A stretch of DNA of 64,000 nt, from positions 124,001-188,000 of the forward strand of contig NZ_ML636800.1 in NCBI RefSeq assembly GCF_006476605.1, written 5' to 3'. The notes beneath the pieces were generated by a model that made no database searches, was not told the origin of the DNA, and was given only the letters and a program-made list of their open reading frames with translations. This document shows positions 53,039 through 62,043 of the stretch, piece after piece (within the stretch, counting starts at the first letter, position 1; each line of letters opens with the position of its first letter). Source of the stretch: Brucella gallinifaecis (GTDB taxonomy: Bacteria > Pseudomonadota > Alphaproteobacteria > Rhizobiales > Rhizobiaceae). Both the position numbers and the translations under genes were made by a program.

Positions 53039-53848
53039 TCAATGATCAATGTCTTGCGACGAAAGCGTTGCGGTAAGCGCATCGGAAACCCGGGCACAGT
53101 CTTTTGCATAAGCATCCGTCGCACGATAATTTTCAGCGCGTGGATAACGACCTTCAATCCCAATATCCGCGACTACCCGACCGGGCCGGGCGGCCATGAC
53201 GATAACGCGGTTGGAGAGATAGACAGATTCATAAACGCTATGCGTGACAAAGATCACGGTGAGGCCGTGTTCCTGCCAGAGCCGCAGCACATCATTGTTG
53301 AGTTTGAAGCGCGTCATTTCATCAAGCGCTGCAAATGGCTCATCCATCAACAGAAGGCGAGGGCGTGTGACCAGTGCACGGGCAATCGAAACGCGCATTT
53401 TCATGCCGCCGGAAAGCTCACGCGGATAGGCATTGGCAAAACGCGACAAACCAACCTGTGTGAGCACTTCTTCGACGCGCGGCGTGGCTTGCTTGCGGGA
53501 AATACCGGAAAGGCGCAGCGGCAGATAAACATTGTCAAACACGCTGGCCCACGGCATAAGTGTTGGCTCCTGAAACACAAAGCCGATGTCCTGCGCCCCG
53601 GCGGGACCCTTTCCCGGCATGTGGCCATTGACACGAATATTGCCTGCGGAGATGGATTCAAGGCCTGCGATCATCCGCAAAGCCGTACTCTTGCCACAGC
53701 CTGATGGGCCGAGAAAGCTTACGAACTGACCTTGTTCAATCTTGAGCGACATATCGCTGACTGCAATAACGCCCGTGCCATATTGCTTGTAGACGCCGTC
53801 AATATTGATCAGGGAAGATTGGGGTTGCGAGTTGGGGGCCACGCTCAT
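53039..53848 (-). CDS. ABC transporter ATP-binding protein, SsuB/TauB type
   Basis: A 269-residue ATPase with Walker A GPSGCGKST, Q-loop GFVFQEPTLMPW, signature LSGGMKMRVSIARAL, Walker B LLLMDEPFAALD and switch His FVTHSVYE. It energises the 52186 permease for the ligand of the NMT1-like protein. It begins 5 bases after the hydrolase stop. Confidence 0.93.
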   Translation of the reverse strand: MSVAPNSQPQSSLINIDGVYKQYGTGVIAVSDMSLKIEQGQFVSFLGPSGCGKSTALRMIAGLESISAGNIRVNGHMPGKGPAGAQDIGFVFQEPTLMPWASVFDNVYLPLRLSGISRKQATPRVEEVLTQVGLSRFANAYPRELSGGMKMRVSIARALVTRPRLLLMDEPFAALDEMTRFKLNNDVLRLWQEHGLTVIFVTHSVYESVYLSNRVIVMAARPGRVVADIGIEGRYPRAENYRATDAYAKDCARVSDALTATLSSQDIDH

Positions 53849-53853
53849 CGTCC

Positions 53854-54654
53854 TTACCAGGCGGGTTGGTTATCAAGCCACGAGAGCGGCACGCGTTCGA
53901 TCTCGGCCAGCACTTCGACCAGCCGTTGCGCAGCAAAGTCGATGGTCTTGCGGCCCTTTTCGGCAGTAGCAATCGATGCATCGCCTGCTGCACCGTAACT
54001 ATTGATGTCCTGCACCTGCCAAGCGGGTTTTGCACCCCCACTCAGCGACAAATGCTTGTAATCAGAGGCAAGCGTTTCAGTCAGTGTATGAAAGTTCTGC
54101 GCTTTTGACATGTCCACCAGATCAGGGTGGAATTCGAGCATGACAGATGTTTCCATATCGCCTGCATGGATGCCGTGCTTAAGCTCGTGATCGCTATAAA
54201 CGCCTTGTGGCATACCAAGGCCAAACCAGTTGACACTGAAGACCATCATATTGTGCTTGATACGCAATTCGCGAGCGACAATATCCATAATGGTGATCTG
54301 ACCGCCATGACTGTTCAAAAGTGCCATTTTGCGCACGCCAGATGCTGCAACGCAGGCGCCGATTTCACACCACATGCGAATGAGTGTCTCGGCGCTAAAT
54401 GTCAGTGTGCCGGGATAAAGGCTGTGCTCATTGCTCTTGCCGATGGCCTGAGTCGGCAGAAAAAGCGCATGGCTCTCCTCTGGCAGACGAGAGATAGTCT
54501 CTTTGACCATGCCGTCCACGATTGCAGCATCGACTGCAAGAGGCAGATGGGGACCATGCTGTTCAATTGCGCCGACGGGCAGAACCGCCACGATCTTATC
54601 ACGCTCGAGGCGGGAAAACGCTTCGCTCGTGTATTCAGACCAATATCTTTTCAA
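53854..54654 (-). CDS. Creatininase family amidohydrolase
   Basis: A 266-residue metal hydrolase. Metal-binding and catalytic patterns are VGAIEQHGPHLPLAVD (Glu, His, Asp), GKSNEHSLYPGTLT, LLNSHGGQ and HAGDMETSVMLEF. The family opens cyclic amides such as creatinine and also includes formamide-releasing enzymes. Start TTG 54654 is preferred: TAGGAG lies 8 bases upstream and LKRYWSEYT is the usual family opening; a longer frame begins at TTG 54687. It is the first gene of the minus strand operon, next to the RutR-type operator. Confidence 0.88.
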   Translation of the reverse strand: MKRYWSEYTSEAFSRLERDKIVAVLPVGAIEQHGPHLPLAVDAAIVDGMVKETISRLPEESHALFLPTQAIGKSNEHSLYPGTLTFSAETLIRMWCEIGACVAASGVRKMALLNSHGGQITIMDIVARELRIKHNMMVFSVNWFGLGMPQGVYSDHELKHGIHAGDMETSVMLEFHPDLVDMSKAQNFHTLTETLASDYKHLSLSGGAKPAWQVQDINSYGAAGDASIATAEKGRKTIDFAAQRLVEVLAEIERVPLSWLDNQPAW

Positions 54655-54705
54655 GGTGGTGGCTCCTAATTCGTTGGGAGGCGGCAAAGCTTTTTACTAG
54701 TCAAT

Positions 54706-54721
54706 CTGACCGATTGGTCAA
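54706..54721. promoter_or_regulatory. RutR-type operator
   Basis: CTGACCGATTGGTCAA matches the RutR consensus TTGACCANNTGGTCAA at 12 of 14 specified positions and is a palindrome (TGACC-GATT-GGTCA). It lies in the divergent promoter region between the creatininase and oxidoreductase genes, so the RutR-like TetR protein at 47847 probably controls both directions. Confidence 0.75.
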
Positions 54722-54834
54722 ACTAAATGTTTGAAAAATTGACGATGCGTGTAAATAAGATGTGAATCCGTGACGAATTCGCCACGCGACAGCCTGCCTC
54801 ATGTTTATGATGCGCGGAAATTTCCGGAGGTCCT

Positions 54835-56067
54835 ATGGACAACAGATGTATTATTATCGGTGCTGGTCATGCCGGTTCGCAAGCGGCAATCAGTTTGAGA
54901 CAAGAAGGCTATGCAGGTGAAATCATCCTCATCAATGATGAGAAGGATATTCCCTATCACAAGCCGCCGCTTTCCAAATCCTACCTGAAAGCGCCGGAAG
55001 CCGGCATTCTCGTTCTGCGCCCGGAAAGCGCCTATCGCGATAATAATATTGAGATAGTTTTTGGCCACAGCGTTGAACATGTTTCGCCTGATAACAAGAC
55101 CGTCATGCTTGATGATGGCAAAAAGCTGCAGTGGTCGGAACTGGTTTTTGCAACCGGTGCCCGTGCACGAATCCCCGATCTGGCGGGCGTTGATCTTGAT
55201 GGCGTTGTCACGCTGCGCCGCCTTGATGATGCGCGGCGCATTGCTAAAATGATGCCAGATGTTGAAAATGTGGTGATTATTGGCGGTGGTTTTATTGGTC
55301 TTGAAATGGCGCATAGTGCTGTTGCGCTTGGCAAGAAAACCGTCCTGATTGAAGCTGCACCCCGTGTTCTGGGCCGTTCGGTTGCAACCCATATTTCTAC
55401 ACATGTTGAAACACGTAGCCGCGCGGCAGGAATTACGCTTCTCACAAATGTGGGAGTTGAATCCATTGAAGGAGAAAACGGTCGCGTTGCAGGGGTGAGA
55501 ACGGCCAATGGCACAGTTTTCCCGGCTGATATGGTGGTGCTTGGTACAGGTGCTGTTCCGAATGTGGAGCTGGCTCTTGAAGCCGGGCTTGTTGTTGATA
55601 ACGGCATTGTGGTGGACGCGCATATGCGTGCATCAAGTGAGCATATCTATGCGATTGGTGATTGCGTGAGTTATGATCATTTTCATGCAGGTCGTCGGGT
55701 GCGACTGGAATCGGTGCAGAATGCCACCGATCAGGCCAGGCATGTTGCACGCTCAATCGTTGGTCGGGCTACGCCGTTTCGTGATGTCGCATGGTTCTGG
55801 TCGGATCAGGGTGACATGAAGTTGCAGACCGCCGGACTATCCTTTGATGCCGACCGCCATATTCTGTCTGGCAATCCAGAAGACAATGCTTTTTCTGTTT
55901 TTCATTTTGCAGGTGATAAACTGGTGGCGGTCGACTCTATCAATCGTCCGGCTGATCATATGATGGCACGCCGGTTGCTTGCGGCTGGTATCAGCCCGAG
56001 TGAAGACGATATTGCAGCAGGCAGTATACGTTTCAAGGAATTGCTCGCAGCTGCGCCGAAAGTCTGA
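54835..56067 (+). CDS. FAD/NAD(P)-dependent ferredoxin reductase-type oxidoreductase
   Basis: A 410-residue flavoprotein of the rhodocoxin/putidaredoxin reductase type. FAD motif CIIIGAGHAGSQAAISLRQEGY is at the N-terminus; a second Rossmann motif, VVIIGGGFIGLEMAHSAVALG, is at residues 143-163; IYAIGDCVSY is the final FAD contact. It passes electrons from NAD(P)H, typically to a ferredoxin or oxygenase. No oxygenase is in this window, so its partner is unknown. CGGAGG precedes ATG. It is divergent from the creatininase operon and shares the RutR-type operator region. Confidence 0.9.
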   Translation: MDNRCIIIGAGHAGSQAAISLRQEGYAGEIILINDEKDIPYHKPPLSKSYLKAPEAGILVLRPESAYRDNNIEIVFGHSVEHVSPDNKTVMLDDGKKLQWSELVFATGARARIPDLAGVDLDGVVTLRRLDDARRIAKMMPDVENVVIIGGGFIGLEMAHSAVALGKKTVLIEAAPRVLGRSVATHISTHVETRSRAAGITLLTNVGVESIEGENGRVAGVRTANGTVFPADMVVLGTGAVPNVELALEAGLVVDNGIVVDAHMRASSEHIYAIGDCVSYDHFHAGRRVRLESVQNATDQARHVARSIVGRATPFRDVAWFWSDQGDMKLQTAGLSFDADRHILSGNPEDNAFSVFHFAGDKLVAVDSINRPADHMMARRLLAAGISPSEDDIAAGSIRFKELLAAAPKV

Positions 56068-56076
56068 GGATATAAA

Positions 56077-56466
56077 ATGACGGTTTTAAAACATCTGCTG
56101 CCTGACGATATGGCAGCTCCCTTTGCTGCCTATAGCCATGGCGTGAAGATAAGCGCTGGCACTGAACTCGTGTTCTGCTCTGGTCAGCTTGGTATCGCAC
56201 CAGACGGTTCGGTGCCCGAAGATGCAGGCGAACAGGCTGCACTTTGCTTTGATAATATCCGTCGTATCCTGCGTGATGGCGCAATGGATCTTTCCAATGT
56301 TGTGCGTATCAACGCCTATGTAACGGATCGCGCTCATATGCGTGCTTATATGGACGTGCGCGACCGCTTGTTTCCGCAGCCTGCACCGGCTTCGACGCTG
56401 ATGATTGTTTCCGGTTTTACGCGCGAAGAATTTAAAGTCGAAATTGAGGTTGTAGCAGCTAAATAG
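56077..56466 (+). CDS. RidA family (YjgF/RutC-like) protein
   Basis: A 129-residue protein of the RidA/RutC fold. The family motifs SGQLGIAPDGSVPEDAGEQAALCFDNI and VRINAYVTDRAHMRAYMDVRDRLF are clear; the acid-side strand MIVSGFTREEFKVEIEVVAA ends the chain. The Arg usually used in RidA deaminases at the dimer interface appears not to be in its common context, so it may be a RutC-like relative. It starts 9 bases after the reductase stop and is co-transcribed. RidA proteins hydrolyse reactive enamine or imine intermediates. Confidence 0.9.
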   Translation: MTVLKHLLPDDMAAPFAAYSHGVKISAGTELVFCSGQLGIAPDGSVPEDAGEQAALCFDNIRRILRDGAMDLSNVVRINAYVTDRAHMRAYMDVRDRLFPQPAPASTLMIVSGFTREEFKVEIEVVAAK

Positions 56467-56492
56467 CTTGCTTATGTCCGGACCGATTGCAC

Positions 56493-56615
56493 AAAAAAAT
56501 AGCACCCGGCGCGGGAGGAGCGACGGGTGCCATTTAGGGGAAGACCGAAATGGGAGGAGGAATTTCGGTCTTTATATCACCGAGGAGAATGGGAGGAGGA
56601 AATACCCCGGTGAAA
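56493..56615 (-). ncRNA. Three-hairpin small RNA with CCUCCUCCC loops (ar14/CcsR-like)
   Basis: Read on the minus strand, three stem-loops follow one another: 56612-56578, 56572-56541, and 56530-56501. Their loops contain CCTCCTCCC (56599-56591 and 56560-56552) and CTCCTCCC (56520-56513). The third is a rho-independent terminator followed by a 7-base T-run (56499-56493). Loops of this kind are complementary to Shine-Dalgarno sequences. The layout matches rhizobial ar14 RNAs and Rhodobacter CcsR RNAs. It lies about 75 bases downstream of the DUF1127 gene on the same strand, so processing from that mRNA is likely. Confidence 0.8.
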
Positions 56616-56690
56616 ACTTTGAAACTTTATAACCGCATGGATCAAGCATTGCGGTTCATGCCAAAGGCAGAAGCCTTGTGGGGCGCGCTG

Positions 56691-56837
56691 TTAGCGAGCG
56701 GCAGCCTTGCGTGCAACGAATGGAATTTCCGAAGGCATAATGCCGAGGTCGTTCAGTTCGCGTGGGCTCAGGCGGCTCAGTTCGTTTACAGTGTTACGGT
56801 AACGGCGCCAGTTGTTGTACGAGCGGATCAGGTTCAT
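56691..56837 (-). CDS. Small DUF1127 protein
   Basis: A 48-residue basic protein starting MNLIRSYNNWRRYRNTVNEL, followed by SRLSPRELNDLGIMPSEIPF. The RRYR and ELxDLGI elements are the DUF1127 hallmark. AGGTGAGAGAA precedes ATG. Small DUF1127 proteins are common in Alphaproteobacteria, often stress-linked and thought to bind RNA; in Rhodobacter one (CcaF1) is co-transcribed with CCUCCUCCC RNAs. The same order, DUF1127 gene and then hairpins with that loop, is found here, so the two are probably one transcription unit. The gene is convergent to RidA and divergent from gcvT. Confidence 0.88.
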   Translation of the reverse strand: MNLIRSYNNWRRYRNTVNELSRLSPRELNDLGIMPSEIPFVARKAAAR

Positions 56838-57150
56838 TTCTCTCACCTAGTCAAAAATCAAATCTCTTTGTTACCCACAGCATATAGGCTTGAAGGATCG
56901 GGAAGTGGAGAGACAGATTTGCATAGCTGCTGTGCAATTAAGATCGATAATTGCATGTATTTTGCGCAGTTCGGCCATTTTAAAATCACAATCATGATTA
57001 TAGTTGGCAGACAGCTCATTTTTTAAGTTGAATTTCTTGTCGTAAAAAACCGTTAAATTGTCGGCTACAGGCGATAATTCGGGATGACTCATGGGCTGGT
57101 TTCCTTTATGTGACTTATGTCGAGCGTCGAAGCATAATGCTTTTGCGTAG

Positions 57151-57322
57151 TCTGTCTGCGGGAGAGTGCCATTTGGCCGCCGAAGGGGAAATCGCCCGAA
57201 ATCTCTCAGGTACAATGAACCGCAGACAGGGAAGGCAACTCTGGAAAGTCAGGGGAAACCCTGCGCCGAAGGTGTAAGTATAGCTTTATGGCTATGCGAG
57301 TCTCTCAGGCTTGAGACAGAGG
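57151..57322 (+). ncRNA. Tandem glycine riboswitch
   Basis: Two aptamers are visible. The first spans about 57152-57229 and contains GGGAGAGTGCC, GCCGAAGGGGAAATCGCCCG and TCTCTCAGGTAC, closed by TCTGCGG/CCGCAGA. The second spans about 57237-57322 with CTCTGGAAAGTC, GCGCCGAAGGTGTAAGT and TCTCTCAGGCTTGAGACAGAG. Glycine binding is expected to raise gcvTHP expression. Confidence 0.95.
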
Positions 57323-57374
57323 GGCACGAAGCAGCCGCATTTTGCGGTTGTATACGTGCGACTCTGGAGTTGTT
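57323..57374 (+). promoter_or_regulatory. Expression platform of the glycine riboswitch
   Basis: A stem CAGCCGCA / TGCGGTTG is followed by CTCTGGAG at 57362-57369, which overlaps the gcvT ribosome site. CTCTG is a second copy of the 5' strand of the aptamer-2 P1 stem (57239-57243), so CAGAG at 57317-57321 could pair with either. Without glycine it may cover the ribosome site. Confidence 0.6.
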
Positions 57375-58490
57375 ATGGGCGATACCGCACAATTGAATAC
57401 TTTGCTGAATACCCTGCCATTGCAGGATCTGCATGAGAAAACTGGCGCACGCTTTGGCGGTTTTGCTGGCTGGAATATGCCGATCACCTATCCGCTAGGC
57501 GTGATGAAGGAGCATCTTCACACGCGTGAGCATGTCGGTCTTTTTGATATTTCACATATGAAGCTGATTGAAGTTTCAGGCAAGGATACAATTGCGCTTC
57601 TTGAGCAAACCTGTCCGCTTGATCCATCGGTTCTGAAAACCGGTCAGTCGAAATACACTTTCTTCCTCAATGACAAAGGCGGCATTCTTGACGATCTTAT
57701 CGTCACTCGTCTTGGCGAAGACCGCTTTATGGTTGTTGCCAATGCGGGCAATGCGGATGCCGACATTGAGCATCTTGATGAAGCCGCAAACGGCAAAGAC
57801 GTCATCGTCAATCCGCTTGATCGCGTGTTTCTAGCGATTCAGGGCCCGGAGGCTGAAAGCGTCATTAATGATCTTGGTCTTAAAGGTGCAGAACTCTCTT
57901 TCATGTGTGGCTTTGAGCCAAAGGCTGGCTGGTTCATGACCCGCTCGGGCTATACTGGCGAAGACGGTTTTGAAATTGGCTTGCCTGTTGATGAAGCACG
58001 CGCACTTGCCACAAAGCTTCTGGCTGATGAACGTGTCGAATGGATCGGCCTTGCTGCGCGTGACAGCTTGCGCCTTGAAGCCGGTCTTTGCCTGCATGGT
58101 CAGGATATTACACCGGAAACCGATCCGGTCTCTGCTGGTCTCACATGGGCAATCAGCAAGCCTGTGCGTGAAAAGGCAGCGTTTAATGGCGCCAAAGCTG
58201 TTCTGGATGCGCTTTCCAAGGGTGCAACCGCCAAGCGCGTTGGCCTTAAGCCGGAAGGCCGTCAGCCGGTTCGTGCCGGAGCAGAACTTTTTGATGAATC
58301 CGGTTTTCAGATCGGAACAGTCACATCGGGTGGCTTTGGCCCATCCGCAGCTTGTCCCGTTGCCATGGGTTATGTCGAGGCAAGCCTCGCAGTCCCCGGC
58401 ACCCGTATTTTCGCTGACGTCCGCGGTAACAAGGTTCCCGTTGATGTGTCGGCACTTCCCTTCATACCGCATCGCTATCGCAAAGGATGA
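57375..58490 (+). CDS. gcvT: Glycine cleavage system T protein (aminomethyltransferase)
   Basis: A 371-residue T protein. It begins [37 protein letters not shown], with the folate-binding Asp region [19 protein letters not shown], and has [15 protein letters not shown] and [14 protein letters not shown] further on. It transfers the methylene group to tetrahydrofolate and releases ammonia from aminomethyl-lipoyl GcvH. ATG 57375 with GGAG upstream is chosen because upstream codons are part of the riboswitch. It overlaps the first bases of a longer gcvH frame. Confidence 0.96.
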   Translation: MGDTAQLNTLLNTLPLQDLHEKTGARFGGFAGWNMPITYPLGVMKEHLHTREHVGLFDISHMKLIEVSGKDTIALLEQTCPLDPSVLKTGQSKYTFFLNDKGGILDDLIVTRLGEDRFMVVANAGNADADIEHLDEAANGKDVIVNPLDRVFLAIQGPEAESVINDLGLKGAELSFMCGFEPKAGWFMTRSGYTGEDGFEIGLPVDEARALATKLLADERVEWIGLAARDSLRLEAGLCLHGQDITPETDPVSAGLTWAISKPVREKAAFNGAKAVLDALSKGATAKRVGLKPEGRQPVRAGAELFDESGFQIGTVTSGGFGPSAACPVAMGYVEASLAVPGTRIFADVRGNKVPVDVSALPFIPHRYRKG

Positions 58491-58495
58491 TTTCC

Positions 58496-58864
58496 ATGGC
58501 CAATATCCTGTTTACCGAAGATCATGAATGGATCAGCATCGAGAGTGGCATTGCCACTGTCGGCATCACGATCCACGCACAGGAACAGCTAGGCGACCTC
58601 GTATTTGTAGACCTGCCGGAAGTTGGTCGCACCGTTTCCAGAGGCGAAGGCGTTGTCGTCGTTGAATCGGTCAAGGCCGCTTCGGATGTTTATGCACCGG
58701 TCGATGGCGAAGTTGTTGAAGTTAACGAAGCCGTGTCGAGCGATCCGGCCCTTGTCAATCAGGCCGCAGAAGGCGAAGGCTGGCTGTTCAAGCTCAAGCT
58801 TTCCGATGAAGGCCAGCTCTCGGGGCTTCTCGATAAAGCCGGTTACGACAAGCTTGTAGGATAA
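58496..58864 (+). CDS. gcvH: Glycine cleavage system H protein
   Basis: A 122-residue lipoyl carrier. The lipoylated Lys is K60 in [20 protein letters not shown]. The N-terminus [21 protein letters not shown] is the family opening. ATG 58496 is chosen because AAAGGA lies 9 bases upstream and its N-terminus is canonical; an in-frame ATG at 58487 would overlap the gcvT stop. It shuttles the aminomethyl group between GcvP and GcvT. Confidence 0.95.
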   Translation: MANILFTEDHEWISIESGIATVGITIHAQEQLGDLVFVDLPEVGRTVSRGEGVVVVESVKAASDVYAPVDGEVVEVNEAVSSDPALVNQAAEGEGWLFKLKLSDEGQLSGLLDKAGYDKLVG

Positions 58865-58868
58865 ACAA

Positions 58869-61682
58869 ATGACGGAAACTGTTCTTCCCTTTGTTGCCCG
58901 TCATATCGGGCCTCGGGTGGACGACGAGCGTGCAATGCTTGCAGCGCTCGGTCTTCCTTCCATGGAAACGCTGATCACGCAGGCCGTTCCTGCCTCGATC
59001 CGCCTTAATCATGCGCTTGATCTGCCAGCCGCTTTGAGCGAGCACGCAGCTCTTGCAGAGCTTAATGAAATCATGGGCCGCAATGTGGTGAAGAAGAGTT
59101 TCATCGGTGCGGGTTATCATGGTGTGTATACGCCGCCAGTGATCCAGCGAAACCTGTTTGAAAACCCGGCATGGTACACGGCTTACACGCCTTACCAGTC
59201 GGAAATCAGTCAGGGTCGTCTGGAGCTTCTGTTCCACTTCCAGACGCTTGTGGCCGAGCTTACCGGTCTGCCGGTTGCCTGTGCATCGCTGCTGGATGAA
59301 GCTACTGCCATTGCCGAAGCTGTGGGCGTCGCGATCCGTCATCATCGCGACAAGCGCTCGCGCATTTTGCTTGCAGGCGATCTGCATCCGCAGAGCGTGG
59401 ATGTGATCAACACCCGCGCAGAACCGCTTGGCTGGCAGGTTGACGCTGGAAGTGCTGTTGACGACAACACCGCTGCCGTCATCATACCATGGCCGGATAC
59501 CCGCGGCGTCTATGGCGATTTCACCGCCTTGATTGCCGATGCAAAAGCCAAGGGAGCTCTGGTCATTGCGGTGGCTGATCCGCTGGCGCTCACCATTCTG
59601 GAAGCTCCTGCCAAATGGGGCGCTGACATGGCTGTCGGTTCCATGCAGCGCTATGGCGTTCCAATGGGCTTTGGTGGTCCACATGCTGCATATCTCGCAG
59701 TATCTGAGCCGCTGACCCGCATTATTCCGGGCCGTATCGTTGGTCAGTCGGTTGATGCACATGGGCGTGCCGCCTATCGTCTGGCGCTCCAGACGCGTGA
59801 GCAGCATATCCGTCGCGACAAAGCGACTTCCAATATCTGCACCGCGCAGGCGCTGCTTGCCAATATGGCTGCATCCTTTGCCATATGGCATGGGCCTTCA
59901 GGTCTTCAGGCTATTGCAACACGTGTCGCTACTCTTGCGTCGCGCTTTGCAACTGGCCTCAAAGCTGCGGGTATCGAAATCGCGGGCGATAGCCTGTTCG
60001 ATACCGTCACAATTAAGGTTTCCGGCAAGGCGCAGGCCATTGCAGATGAGGCTGACAAGGGTGGGCGTCTCATCCGCGTCATCGATGCGGATTGGGTTGG
60101 CGTTACCTTTGACGAAACTTCAACCGAAGACGATCTTGCAGCACTCGCCGTTCTGTTTGGCGCAAAGCCGGTCGGCAATGATGATCTGCTTGTGCCATCC
60201 AAGGGGCGTGGTAAAGGCTTCCTGACACAGGATGTGTTCCATTCGCACCGTTCAGAAACTGAAATGATGCGCTTTCTGCGTCGTCTGGCGGATAAGGATC
60301 TGGCGCTTGACCGTGCGATGATCCCGCTTGGTTCCTGCACGATGAAACTCAATGCGGCAGCGGAAATGATGCCGGTGAGCTGGAATACGGTTGCCAATCT
60401 GCATCCATTCGCACCTGCGGAACAGACGACCGGCTATGCCAGAATGACCTCGGACGTCGAAGCATGGCTTTGCGAAATCACCGGCTTTGCAGGTGTATCA
60501 TTGCAGCCCAATGCTGGCAGTCAGGGTGAATATGCGGGGCTTCTTGCAATTCGTCATTATCATCAGGCGCGTGGGCAAGGGCATCGCAATATCTGCCTGA
60601 TCCCATCATCTGCACATGGCACCAATCCTGCCAGCGCATCGATGGCAGGCATGAGTGTTGTGGTCGTCAATTGCCGCCCGGATGGCGATATCGACATTGA
60701 TGATCTGAAAGCCAAGGCTGAGAAGCATCGCGATAATCTTGCGGCGTTTATGATCACCTATCCATCGACCTATGGCGTGTTTGAAGAAGGCATCAAAGCT
60801 TTCTGCGAGATCATCCATGACAATGGCGGTCAGGTCTATTTCGACGGTGCAAATCTCAATGCACTGGTTGGCCTTGCGCGTCCATGCGATATTGGCGCTG
60901 ATGTTTGCCACATGAATCTGCACAAGACATTCTGTATTCCGCATGGCGGTGGCGGTCCGGGTGTTGGTCCGATTGGTGTTGCAAAGCATCTTGTGCCTTA
61001 CCTGCCGGGCCATATTGATCTTGGTTCCAAACATGCGGTTTCGGCCGCACCATTTGGCAGCGCATCCATTCTGGTCATTACGTGGATGTATATCCGCATG
61101 ATGGGGGGCGCGGGTCTCAAGAAGGCAACCGAGGCTGCAATCCTCAATGCTAACTACATCGCGCATCGCCTGAAGGGCGCTTACCCGATCCTTTATACCG
61201 GTGCACATGATCGCGTGGCGCATGAATGTATCGTGGATACGCGCATACTCAAAGACAAAGCAGGCATCAGCGTGGAAGATGTTGCAAAGCGTCTCATCGA
61301 CTATGGTTTTCATGCGCCGACCATGTCCTGGCCTGTTGCCGGAACATTGATGATCGAGCCAACCGAGTCTGAGCCGAAATCGGAAATCGACCGTCTATGC
61401 GATGCGATGATTGCCATTGCCAGTGAAGCGAAAAAGGTTGCCGATGGTGTCTGGTCAAAGGATGATAATCCACTGGTCAACGCTCCGCACACGGCGGGAG
61501 ATACGCTGGCATCAGAATGGAATCATCCCTACACGCGTGAAGAGGCAGTATTCCCGGGAAGTGCCTTGAGTGGTGATTTTGACAAGACTGCAAAATATTG
61601 GCCGCCAGTCAGCCGCGTAGATAATGTGGGTGGGGACAGAAATCTCATCTGTTCGTGTCCGCCGGTTGCATCTTACGGCTGA
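58869..61682 (+). CDS. gcvP: Glycine dehydrogenase (decarboxylating), P protein
   Basis: A 937-residue PLP enzyme in the single-chain form, with two fused homologous halves. The first holds [18 protein letters not shown], the second the PLP-lysine motif [20 protein letters not shown]. Residues [13 protein letters not shown] and HGTNPASA bind cofactor phosphate. It decarboxylates glycine and loads GcvH. It starts 4 bases after gcvH. The sequence is full length without disruption. Confidence 0.96.
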   Translation: MTETVLPFVARHIGPRVDDERAMLAALGLPSMETLITQAVPASIRLNHALDLPAALSEHAALAELNEIMGRNVVKKSFIGAGYHGVYTPPVIQRNLFENPAWYTAYTPYQSEISQGRLELLFHFQTLVAELTGLPVACASLLDEATAIAEAVGVAIRHHRDKRSRILLAGDLHPQSVDVINTRAEPLGWQVDAGSAVDDNTAAVIIPWPDTRGVYGDFTALIADAKAKGALVIAVADPLALTILEAPAKWGADMAVGSMQRYGVPMGFGGPHAAYLAVSEPLTRIIPGRIVGQSVDAHGRAAYRLALQTREQHIRRDKATSNICTAQALLANMAASFAIWHGPSGLQAIATRVATLASRFATGLKAAGIEIAGDSLFDTVTIKVSGKAQAIADEADKGGRLIRVIDADWVGVTFDETSTEDDLAALAVLFGAKPVGNDDLLVPSKGRGKGFLTQDVFHSHRSETEMMRFLRRLADKDLALDRAMIPLGSCTMKLNAAAEMMPVSWNTVANLHPFAPAEQTTGYARMTSDVEAWLCEITGFAGVSLQPNAGSQGEYAGLLAIRHYHQARGQGHRNICLIPSSAHGTNPASASMAGMSVVVVNCRPDGDIDIDDLKAKAEKHRDNLAAFMITYPSTYGVFEEGIKAFCEIIHDNGGQVYFDGANLNALVGLARPCDIGADVCHMNLHKTFCIPHGGGGPGVGPIGVAKHLVPYLPGHIDLGSKHAVSAAPFGSASILVITWMYIRMMGGAGLKKATEAAILNANYIAHRLKGAYPILYTGAHDRVAHECIVDTRILKDKAGISVEDVAKRLIDYGFHAPTMSWPVAGTLMIEPTESEPKSEIDRLCDAMIAIASEAKKVADGVWSKDDNPLVNAPHTAGDTLASEWNHPYTREEAVFPGSALSGDFDKTAKYWPPVSRVDNVGGDRNLICSCPPVASYG

Positions 61683-61704
61683 TAAGACTTTATTAAGCAA
61701 CAGA

Positions 61705-61734
61705 ACGGAGCGGTACTATATCGCTCCGTTCGTA
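61705..61734 (+). terminator. Stem-loop after gcvP
   Basis: GAACGGAGCG / CGCTCCGTTC form a 10-base-pair stem with a 9-base loop, about 22 bases after the gcvP stop; GTAATAAAATTT follows. Confidence 0.7.
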
Positions 61735-61925
61735 ATAAAATTTCCGTCCATATATGCCCGTTTTGTTTGTCGGCAATTGCATAATAATTATTTTTAAAGA
61801 GCGTCGTTGAATAGGAAATCCGTTTTCAGAGAATTGCTTTCAGCGATGTAAACCTATGCCTGTATAAAAGCGCTGTGATGATGTGGCGCAATTAAATTTT
61901 TTCTCTAAGTTTTTGAAATTTAGTC

Positions 61926-62038
61926 AAAAAAAGAGCCGGACTAAAAAGTCCGGCCAAGTTATGAAGGTGCCATAAAGGCTAACCTCCAGAGGGGAACACC
62001 TACCGCGCGCAATGGGAGGAGGCGCAAGCGGTAAGCAC
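61926..62038 (-). ncRNA. Small RNA with CCUCCUCCC loop and intrinsic terminator
   Basis: On the minus strand the RNA would begin near 62038. Its first hairpin (62033-62001, stem TACCGC/GCGGTA with inner GCGC) exposes CCTCCTCCC (62022-62014). A middle part TCTGGAGGTTAGCC follows, and a terminator stem GCCGGACT / AGTCCGGC with a T-run (61932-61926) ends it. Length is about 113 bases. The motif is shared with the RNA at 56493-56615, the rest is not. It has its own promoter and no DUF1127 gene upstream. Confidence 0.75.
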
Positions 62039-62043
62039 CTGTC

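Noticed and set aside
53866-54669. Long + strand frames antisense to the creatininase gene
   Set aside because: They are shadow frames of a gene with clear metal-binding motifs on the other strand.
56550-57026. Long + strand open frame over the DUF1127 gene and the RNA
   Set aside because: It runs antisense through the DUF1127 gene and the three hairpins; no ribosome site or family features fit.
56871-57092. A 73-codon minus strand frame upstream of the DUF1127 gene with AAAGGAAA before ATG
   Set aside because: No family pattern was recognised, it lies in the leader region between DUF1127 and the glycine riboswitch, and the residue composition is not convincing. It may be the DUF1127 mRNA leader.
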